From contig JBBDRQ010000013.1 in NCBI GenBank assembly GCA_040905365.1, positions 1 to 57,585 of the forward strand: a DNA stretch of 57,585 bases, given 5' to 3'. The notes under the pieces were generated by a model. The model searched no databases, was not told the DNA's origin, and was given only the letters and a program-made list of their open reading frames with translations. The stretch's first letter is position 1. Each line of letters begins with the position of its first letter. Made by a program: the position numbers and the translations under genes. Source of the stretch: JAHWKV01 sp040905365 (GTDB lineage: Bacteria > Actinomycetota > CADDZG01 > JAHWKV01). Positions 51,473 to 57,585 of this stretch are shown here, piece after piece.

Positions 51473-54223
51473 ATGGCCCATGAATCGACCCAGTCGCGGC
51501 TTGATTCGCACGAAAACGTTCCGTGGCACGCTCTTGAATCGGAACAGGTCCAGACGCGGCTGGAGACCGGTCCGGACGGGCTCTCAGGGAAAGAGGCCGC
51601 AGCCCGACTCGCTCGCTTCGGCGCCAACCAAATTGAAGACGAGGCCTCGGCCGGGGCCTTGGTGGTCCTGCTTCGCCAGTTCCGCAGCCCGCTCATCTAT
51701 ATCCTGTTGGCGGCGGCCGGCATTACCGCCTTGCTTGAGGAGTACATAGACGCCGGAGTAATTGCCTTTGTCCTCGTCCTGAATGCAGCAATCGGCTTCA
51801 CGCAGGAGCGCAAGGCCGAGGGCGCGGTGCGGGCGCTCATGCAACTCGTGGTGCCCAAGGCGCGGGTCGTAAGAGATGGCCGCGAGTTCACGGTTGACAG
51901 CCGGCAGCTAGTTGTAGGCGACGCGGTCCTACTGGAATCGGGAGCGCGCATCCCCGCGGATCTACGCCTTGCCTGGACAAACGGACTCCACATCAACGAA
52001 TCACTGCTCACCGGCGAATCACTTCCTCCCGCCAAGCACCACGAGCCGGTCGACTCTGGAGCATCACTGGCCGATCGCCACAACATGGCCTACACGGGAA
52101 CTGTGGTCACCAGCGGCCGCGGCCTGGGGCTGGTTACAGCCACCGGGTCCCGAACGGAGCTGGGAACCATCGCGGGGCTCATCCGATCGGAGGCGGTGAC
52201 GCAGACGCCCCTGCAGGAGCGGATGGGCCAGTTTGCCAGGGTAATAGGCGTGGCGGTCGGGGTTGCGTCCGTTGTCGCCTTCGTTTCGGGCCTCGCCCTG
52301 GGCGGGAGCCCGCAGGAAATGTTCCTAACCGCGGTGGCGCTTGCAGTTGCCGCGATCCCGGAGGGTCTTCCCGCAGTTTTCACCATCACCTTGGCTTTGG
52401 GCGTACGACGCATGGCCCGGCGCCACGCCATTATTCGCCGCCTCCCGGCGGTCGAAACACTTGGAAGCACCACCGTTATCGGGTCCGACAAGACGGGCAC
52501 GCTTACCGAGAACCGTATGACGGTTCAGCAGATCTGGGCCGGCGGCCGCATGTTCGAGTTTGCCGACGGCGGCGGCGACGATCTGTTGTGCGATGGAGAG
52601 CCGGCCACCCCGGCCGATCACCCCGCACTTCGCCTGACCGTGCTAACCGGAGTACTGACCAACGAAGCTCAAGCGCAAGCCTCGGACCGGGGAGTGCAGA
52701 TCACCGGAGACCCAACTGAAGGCTCCCTGCTGATGTCGGCCGTAGCGATCGGGATAAGGCCCGACCAGGCGCGAGAAGACAACCCGGCGGTGGCGGATAT
52801 CCCGTTCGAGCCCGAGCACGGATACTCGGCCACGTTACGCTCCCGGGATGAGGTCCAGACTCTCTACGTCAAGGGGGCGCCGGAGCGGGTCACCGCAATG
52901 TGTACCCACATGTTAGTGGAAGGCAAGCCGGAGCCTATCGATGTTAATGCCGTGCACCAGGCGGCCCACCAGTTGGCCGAAGATGGGCTGAGGGTACTGG
53001 CCTTTGCCTATCGTGAAACGCCCACACCTATCGCAGCACCCAACGAGCTTTCCGAACCGCGCGCTTTGGTCTTCCTGGGTCTTCAGGGCATGATGGACCC
53101 TCCGCGCGCGGGGGTCCGCGAGGCCGTATCTACCTGCCGGAAGGCCGGAATTCGAGTGGTCATGATCACCGGAGACCACCGTACAACCGCCCTCGCCATC
53201 GCCCGGAGTCTTGGCCTGTGCGACGCAGACGCCACAGCCCTCACCGGGGCCGAGATGGCGGCCATGTCCGCCGAGCAGCTGATCGAGCGCGCTGCAAGCA
53301 CCTCCGTATACGCCCGCGCCTCCCCGGAACAGAAACTGCGTATCGTCAAGGCGCTCCAGCAAGTGGGCAACGTAGTTGCGGTAACCGGGGACGGCGTCAA
53401 CGATGCCCCGGCGCTCAAAGCGGCGGACATCGGAGTTGCTATGGGCCGCAGCGGAACGGATGTGGCCCGCGAGGCCTCAGATATGGTCCTGACCGACGAC
53501 AACTTTGTGAGCATCGCAGCGGCTGTGGAAGAGGGCCGGGTGACCTTCGACAACGTCCGCAAAGTGACCTTCTTCCTCGTTTCCACGGGCGCCGCCGCAA
53601 TCGCAGCCATCCTGGTCGGCGTCTGGGCTCGCTGGCCGCTCATCATGCTTCCCGCTCAGCTGCTGTGGCTCAACCTTGTGACGTCGGGCCTCCAAGATGT
53701 CGCGCTCGCGTTCGAGCCCGGCGATAAGGATGTCCTAAAGAAGCCGCCCCGGCCCCGAACGGAGGGAATCCTCTCACGGATGCTGTGGGGTCGAACGGCG
53801 CTGGCCGGACTGGTCATGGCCGCAGGAACGCTCATGTTGTTCCGCTGGGAACTGGACCGAACCGGATCGCTGCCCCAAGCCCAGACGGTGGCGCTCACCA
53901 CCATGGTCGTCTTCATGGCGTTTCACGCGGGCAACTGCCGGTCCGAGTCGGCCTCGGTTCTGCGAATAAGTCCCATCTCCAACCCTTTCCTGCTGATTGC
54001 CACCACCGCGGCGCTCGGCCTCCACGCAGCTGCGCTGTACCTCGCCCCCACCCAGTTCGTGCTAAGAGTGGAGCCCATAGACGCCGCGGCCTGGATCCGC
54101 ATCGTGTCTGTGGCAACAACTATTCTGGTGGCCATCGAGCTTCACAAGTTCCTTCTCCGCCGGCGAACAAGCCACTTAGCCGGTACCTCACAAGCTCAAG
54201 GAGGCCTAAGGAGGTCGCAATGA
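51473..54223 (+). CDS. P-type cation-transporting ATPase (P2 type)
   Basis: The 916-residue protein is read from ATG 51473 with GGGGAAACGGAA upstream. The actuator loop TGES, the helix-4 motif PEGLPAVFTITLALG, the phosphorylation site DKTGTLTENRM, the nucleotide domain KGAPERV and the hinge GDGVNDAPALK are all intact. PEGLP and the helix order fit the P2A/Pmr1-like group that exports Ca2+ or Mn2+, though Na+ or K+ transport by close relatives cannot be excluded. No N-terminal metal-binding domain is present. It overlaps the phosphoketolase start by ATGA. Confidence 0.9.
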   Translation: MAHESTQSRLDSHENVPWHALESEQVQTRLETGPDGLSGKEAAARLARFGANQIEDEASAGALVVLLRQFRSPLIYILLAAAGITALLEEYIDAGVIAFVLVLNAAIGFTQERKAEGAVRALMQLVVPKARVVRDGREFTVDSRQLVVGDAVLLESGARIPADLRLAWTNGLHINESLLTGESLPPAKHHEPVDSGASLADRHNMAYTGTVVTSGRGLGLVTATGSRTELGTIAGLIRSEAVTQTPLQERMGQFARVIGVAVGVASVVAFVSGLALGGSPQEMFLTAVALAVAAIPEGLPAVFTITLALGVRRMARRHAIIRRLPAVETLGSTTVIGSDKTGTLTENRMTVQQIWAGGRMFEFADGGGDDLLCDGEPATPADHPALRLTVLTGVLTNEAQAQASDRGVQITGDPTEGSLLMSAVAIGIRPDQAREDNPAVADIPFEPEHGYSATLRSRDEVQTLYVKGAPERVTAMCTHMLVEGKPEPIDVNAVHQAAHQLAEDGLRVLAFAYRETPTPIAAPNELSEPRALVFLGLQGMMDPPRAGVREAVSTCRKAGIRVVMITGDHRTTALAIARSLGLCDADATALTGAEMAAMSAEQLIERAASTSVYARASPEQKLRIVKALQQVGNVVAVTGDGVNDAPALKAADIGVAMGRSGTDVAREASDMVLTDDNFVSIAAAVEEGRVTFDNVRKVTFFLVSTGAAAIAAILVGVWARWPLIMLPAQLLWLNLVTSGLQDVALAFEPGDKDVLKKPPRPRTEGILSRMLWGRTALAGLVMAAGTLMLFRWELDRTGSLPQAQTVALTTMVVFMAFHAGNCRSESASVLRISPISNPFLLIATTAALGLHAAALYLAPTQFVLRVEPIDAAAWIRIVSVATTILVAIELHKFLLRRRTSHLAGTSQAQGGLRRSQ

Positions 54224-56613
54224 CAAATCCCGAAGCCCCCGCTCGCCAAGCGCAATCGGCGGCGAAGCTGGAATCCGCGGAGTTGGAGGCTCTCGAGTTG
54301 TGGTGGCGGGCAGCCAACTATCTGTCCGTGGGGCAGATCTACCTGCTCGACAACCCCCTGTTGCACGAGCCACTGCAGCCGCATCACATCAAACCCCGGC
54401 TGCTCGGCCACTGGGGAACCACCCCCGGGCTCAACTTCATTTACGCCCACATGAACCGCATGGTCCGCATCCGTGACCTGAATTGCATATGGTTGGTCGG
54501 GCCCGGCCACGGCGGCCCGGCAGCAGTAGCCAATGCCTGGCTGGAAGGCACCTACTCCGACGTCTACCCGCAGATTCCCCGCAAAGAGTCCGGTATGCGG
54601 CATTTGTTCCGCCAGTTCTCGTTTCCCGGAGGCATCGGCTCCCACGTGACCGCTGAAGTGCCCGGATCCATCCATGAAGGCGGGGAGCTTGGTTACGCTC
54701 TGGTCCACGCCTACGGCGCCGTCTTCGACAATCCGGACTTGGTGGCTCTTTGCGTTGTCGGCGACGGAGAGGCCGAAACCGGCCCCCTGGCCGCCAGCTG
54801 GCACTCCAACAAGTTCGTGAACCCGGACCGCGACGGTGCGGTTCTACCGGTCCTGCACCTCAACGGCTGGAAGATCGCCAATCCAACCGTTCTCTCACGC
54901 ATACCCCGCGCCGAGCTGCAGCGGCTGCTGCAGGGTTACGGCCACAGACCGTACTTCGTTGAGGGAGACAGTCCTGGCGATATGCATCGGCAGATGGCGG
55001 GAGCTCTCGACCGGGCGCTCGACGACATTCGGGAAATTCAAACCAAAGCACGCACCGGCAAAAACACCGAGCGCCCCACCTGGCCGATGATAGTACTGGA
55101 CTCGCCGAAAGGGTGGACGGGCCCAAAGGAAGTAGCGGGGCTCAAGATCGAGGGTACTTATCGCTCCCACCAGGTTCCCTTGAGTCGGGTTCGCACCAAC
55201 CCGGAGGAACTGGCCGCCCTGGAAAAGTGGATGCGCAGCTACGGGCCGGAGGAGTTGTTTGACCCGGCCGGCCGGCCGGTCGAGGGCATCCTCAACTGCG
55301 CACCTGCCGGGTCACGCAGGATCAGCGCCAACCCTCACGCCAATGCGGGCTGCCGTTCAGACCTCTCCGTTCCCGACTTTCGGGTCCATGGCGTGGGCAT
55401 CGAACATCCGGGCAGCGTAGTCGAGGAGCCGACGCGGGTGCTGGGCAGATTCCTGCGTGACGTGATGGAGGCGAACGCCGAAGCCGCCAACTTTCGGATC
55501 TTCGGCCCCGACGAGACCGCATCCAACCGCCTCGACGCCCTCTACGAGGTGACCGGCAAGACCTGGATGGAGGCAACCACCCCCGACGACGACCACCTGG
55601 ACCCGGACGGCAGGGTGATGGAGGTTCTGAGCGAACACCTGTGCCAGGGCTGGCTGGAGGGCTACCTGCTCACCGGTCGCCACGGCGTGTTCAACTGCTA
55701 CGAAGCGTTCATTCACATCGTCGACTCCATGTTCAATCAGCACGCCAAGTGGCTGAAAATGGTCCTGGAGATTCCGTGGCGCAGACCGCTGCCGTCGCTG
55801 ACCTACTTGTTGAGTTCACACGTCTGGCGCCAGGACCACAACGGCTTCTCCCACCAGGACCCCGGCTTCATCGATCACGTCGCGAACAAGAAAGCCGAGA
55901 TCGTTCGGATCTTCCTACCCCCGGATACCAACACGCTGCTGCCGGTTATGGATCAATGCCTGAGGAGCCGCCATTTCGTCAACGTGGTGGTCGCCGGCAA
56001 GCAACCCCAACCGACCTGGCTGTCGATCGACGATGCCGTCGCCCACTGCACCCGAGGTCTGGGTATTTGGCCGTGGGCATCCAACGACGGAGGCGATCTT
56101 CCGGACGTGGTCATGGCCTGCGCCGGAGACGTACCCACACTGGAGACCCTGGCCGCGGTGGACTTGATCCGCCAACACCTGCCCGAGCTCAAGGTTCGAG
56201 TAGTAAACGTCGTGGACCTAATGAGGCTGCAACCGGCAACCGAGCACCCCAACGGATTGGGTGATCCTGAGTTCGACGCCCTGTTCACGGCGGACCGCCC
56301 AATCATCTTCGCTTTCCACGGGTACCCGTACCTGATCCACCGGCTCGCCTACCGCCGGACCAACCATGCCAACCTGCACGTGCGCGGATACAAAGAAGAG
56401 GGCACCACAACCACACCTTTCGACATTCTCATGCGAAACGACCTGGACCGCTTCCATCTGGTCATGGACGTCATAGACCGGGTACCCAACCTGGGCTCCC
56501 GTGCCTCCCATATCCGCCAGCAGATGGTGGATGCCCGGCTGAGGGCCCGCGCGTACGCCTATGAACACGGCGAGGACGATCCCTCAATTCGCAATTGGAC
56601 CTGGCCCTCCTGA
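54220..56613 (+). CDS. xfp: Xylulose-5-phosphate/fructose-6-phosphate phosphoketolase
   Basis: The 797-residue protein is read from ATG 54220, after a perfect AAGGAGGT. The TPP enzyme motifs GPGHGGPAAVANAWLEGTYS, SHVTAEVPGSIHEGGELGYA and VVGDGEAETGPLAASWHSNK are typical of phosphoketolases, and the length is standard. It splits xylulose-5-P or fructose-6-P with phosphate to acetyl-phosphate and glyceraldehyde-3-P or erythrose-4-P. Acetate kinase follows directly, making ATP from acetyl-phosphate. Coupling to an ATP-driven cation pump upstream is curious. Confidence 0.95.
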   Translation: MTNPEAPARQAQSAAKLESAELEALELWWRAANYLSVGQIYLLDNPLLHEPLQPHHIKPRLLGHWGTTPGLNFIYAHMNRMVRIRDLNCIWLVGPGHGGPAAVANAWLEGTYSDVYPQIPRKESGMRHLFRQFSFPGGIGSHVTAEVPGSIHEGGELGYALVHAYGAVFDNPDLVALCVVGDGEAETGPLAASWHSNKFVNPDRDGAVLPVLHLNGWKIANPTVLSRIPRAELQRLLQGYGHRPYFVEGDSPGDMHRQMAGALDRALDDIREIQTKARTGKNTERPTWPMIVLDSPKGWTGPKEVAGLKIEGTYRSHQVPLSRVRTNPEELAALEKWMRSYGPEELFDPAGRPVEGILNCAPAGSRRISANPHANAGCRSDLSVPDFRVHGVGIEHPGSVVEEPTRVLGRFLRDVMEANAEAANFRIFGPDETASNRLDALYEVTGKTWMEATTPDDDHLDPDGRVMEVLSEHLCQGWLEGYLLTGRHGVFNCYEAFIHIVDSMFNQHAKWLKMVLEIPWRRPLPSLTYLLSSHVWRQDHNGFSHQDPGFIDHVANKKAEIVRIFLPPDTNTLLPVMDQCLRSRHFVNVVVAGKQPQPTWLSIDDAVAHCTRGLGIWPWASNDGGDLPDVVMACAGDVPTLETLAAVDLIRQHLPELKVRVVNVVDLMRLQPATEHPNGLGDPEFDALFTADRPIIFAFHGYPYLIHRLAYRRTNHANLHVRGYKEEGTTTTPFDILMRNDLDRFHLVMDVIDRVPNLGSRASHIRQQMVDARLRARAYAYEHGEDDPSIRNWTWPS

Positions 56614-57585
56614 GTAACGTACTGGTCGTAAACGCGGGTTCGAGCAGCCTGAAGCTCAGGCTGCTGGATGGCGCGGATGAGGTCGCGGAGTCGGCCGATC
56701 TGCCGGAGGGAAGAGCCGGACTCGACGCAATGAAAGAACTGCTGGACGTCTGGCCCTCGTTCGCAGCGTCGGGCCACCGGGTTGTCCACGGTGGAAGCCG
56801 GTTTACAACCAGCGTGCTCGTAGACGACACCGTGGTCGGCGAGCTTGGTTCACTGTCGGCTCTGGCCCCGCTGCACAACCCTGCAGCCGTGGCAGGAATT
56901 CGAGCGCTGCGCAGGCACAGGCCGGTGTGCCCGGCGGTGGCCTGCTTTGACACGAGCTTTCACTCGACCCTGCCCGACGAAGCTGCCGTTTACGGCATTC
57001 CGTGGCAGTGGACCGAGACTCTGGGGGTTCGCCGTTTCGGATTCCACGGTCTTAGCTATGCCGGCGCCACCCGACGGGCCGCTTGGCTACTGGACCGCGA
57101 GGTCTCAGAGCTCAAACTCGTCATCTGCCACCTGGGAGCCGGCGCTTCGCTGGCTGCAGTGGCGGCCGGACGTTCGGTGGACACCACAATGGGATTCACT
57201 CCCCTGGAAGGGCTGATTATGGCTACTCGGAGCGGCTCGGTTGACCCCGGAGCCCTCCTTTGGATACAGGAGCAGCTCGGCCTCTCGCCCGCCGACATGG
57301 CCGACCGGTTGGACTTGTCGTCGGGACTGCTTGGAATGAGCGGCGTGTCCGCAGATATGCGCGAGGTGCAATCGGCGGCGGAGCAAGGCCAAGCCCGGGC
57401 AAAGCTGGCGCTGGCGGCATATACACACCGCGTGCGAGCCTCCATAGCCGCGATGGCGGCTTCCATGGGCGGGGTCGATGCGATCATCTTTACCGGCGGG
57501 GTCGGCGAGGCGTCCCCGCAAATTAGAAGCCTGGCCTGCCAAGGACTGGAGTTTCTGGGCGTGGAGCTGGACGAGGCTCGCAATA
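56595..57585 (+). CDS. ackA: Acetate kinase (partial at window end)
   Basis: The frame is open from TTG 56595 to the window end, about 330 residues, overlapping the phosphoketolase 3' end by 19 bases; CTG 56610 in the overlapping stop is less likely. NVLVVNAGSSSLKLRLLDG, the GHRVVHGGSRF site, FDTSFHSTLP, GFHGLSY, CHLGAGASLAAV and AIIFTGGVGEASPQIR are the signature segments of acetate kinase. It transfers phosphate from acetyl-phosphate to ADP. With phosphoketolase it forms a short route from pentose phosphates to acetate and ATP. Confidence 0.93.
   Translation, partial: MDLALLSNVLVVNAGSSSLKLRLLDGADEVAESADLPEGRAGLDAMKELLDVWPSFAASGHRVVHGGSRFTTSVLVDDTVVGELGSLSALAPLHNPAAVAGIRALRRHRPVCPAVACFDTSFHSTLPDEAAVYGIPWQWTETLGVRRFGFHGLSYAGATRRAAWLLDREVSELKLVICHLGAGASLAAVAAGRSVDTTMGFTPLEGLIMATRSGSVDPGALLWIQEQLGLSPADMADRLDLSSGLLGMSGVSADMREVQSAAEQGQARAKLALAAYTHRVRASIAAMAASMGGVDAIIFTGGVGEASPQIRSLACQGLEFLGVELDEARN

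Noticed and set aside
1..57585. Reassigned genetic code (TGA as Trp, Cys or Gly)
   Set aside because: TGA ends many intact genes of normal length here, and tryptophan, cysteine and glycine are encoded by their standard codons throughout.
1..57585. tRNA genes (including tRNA-Sec), CRISPR arrays, insertion sequences
   Set aside because: No T-arm-like motif in intergenic space, no spaced repeats and no transposase were seen by eye; a covariance-model search would be needed to exclude tRNAs formally.

Overview
The window is a GC-rich bacterial scaffold, most likely from an uncultured actinobacterium. The reasons are a SigR/RsrA-type sigma/anti-sigma pair, paired dynamin-like GTPases, frequent GTG/TTG starts and four-base ATGA/GTGA/TTGA overlaps. 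This placement is an inference from gene types. A run of exactly 100 N (11056-11155) marks an assembly gap. No rRNA, tRNA, CRISPR array, insertion sequence or origin was seen.

Two things stand out. First, six genes carry one in-frame TGA where the frame continues in a single protein. In five of them the TGA falls on a conserved redox cysteine: the CxxC of a TlpA-like lipoprotein, the CxxC of a peroxiredoxin-PAP2 fusion, the catalytic loop of a rhodanese-CBS protein, the UxxC of a PrdB/GrdB-like protein, and the second CcdA cysteine of an HMA-CcdA protein inside a mercury-resistance cluster. The sixth is a 68-residue membrane peptide of no recognised family. Most have a hairpin 10-30 nt after the TGA, and three share a GGUC apical loop, as expected of bacterial SECIS elements. 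TGA is also the ordinary stop of many neighbouring genes, so selenocysteine recoding fits better than a changed code. Second, the motif GGAAT-N18-GTT, the known SigR (thiol-oxidative stress) promoter, occurs upstream of at least nine genes or operons here, including thioredoxin-sigR-rsrA, zwf, dsrE, the TlpA selenoprotein and a Tes-like radical SAM gene. Together they read as a local thiol/selenol redox regulon.

Layout. 1-2.8 kb: AbrB-type protein (partial), Tes/MJ0619-like radical SAM enzyme and methyltransferase. 2.8-7.9 kb: condensation-type acyltransferase, TauE exporter, rsrA, sigR, trxA, DUF1440 and DUF1059 proteins. 7.9-11.3 kb: GH15 glucoamylase and a gap-broken membrane gene. 11.3-15.7 kb: PEP-synthase-like enzyme, membrane protein and Prx-PAP2 selenoprotein operon. 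15.9-18.4 kb: a membrane-protein pair built from a repeated module, a Crp-type regulator and DsrE. 18.6-25.2 kb: rhodanese-CBS selenoprotein, SRPBCC, CcdA, TlpA selenoprotein, DUF3179 lipoprotein, small selenoprotein, Tat lipoprotein and MauE. 25.2-32.8 kb: hydrolase, zwf, PrdB-like selenoprotein, GH15, PoxB-type enzyme and NnrE.

33-38 kb is a mercury-type island: MerR, HMA-CcdA selenoprotein, MerA, ArsR and an ICMT-like methyltransferase, with a duplicated gene tail and a response-regulator scrap at its seams. 38-42.4 kb is an Aap-type amino-acid ABC transporter. 42.4-46.4 kb holds ArsM, a 29-residue membrane peptide, SseA, a CcdA-like protein, a Crp-type regulator and a small membrane protein. 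46.5-57.6 kb holds a sugar-nucleotide epimerase, two dynamin-like GTPases, a P-type cation ATPase, phosphoketolase and acetate kinase, which is cut by the window end. Carbon flow (glucoamylases, G6PDH, phosphoketolase-acetate kinase, PoxB) would supply NADPH and acetyl-phosphate, while CcdA, TlpA, Trx, MauE and sulfurtransferases move thiol electrons and sulfur.
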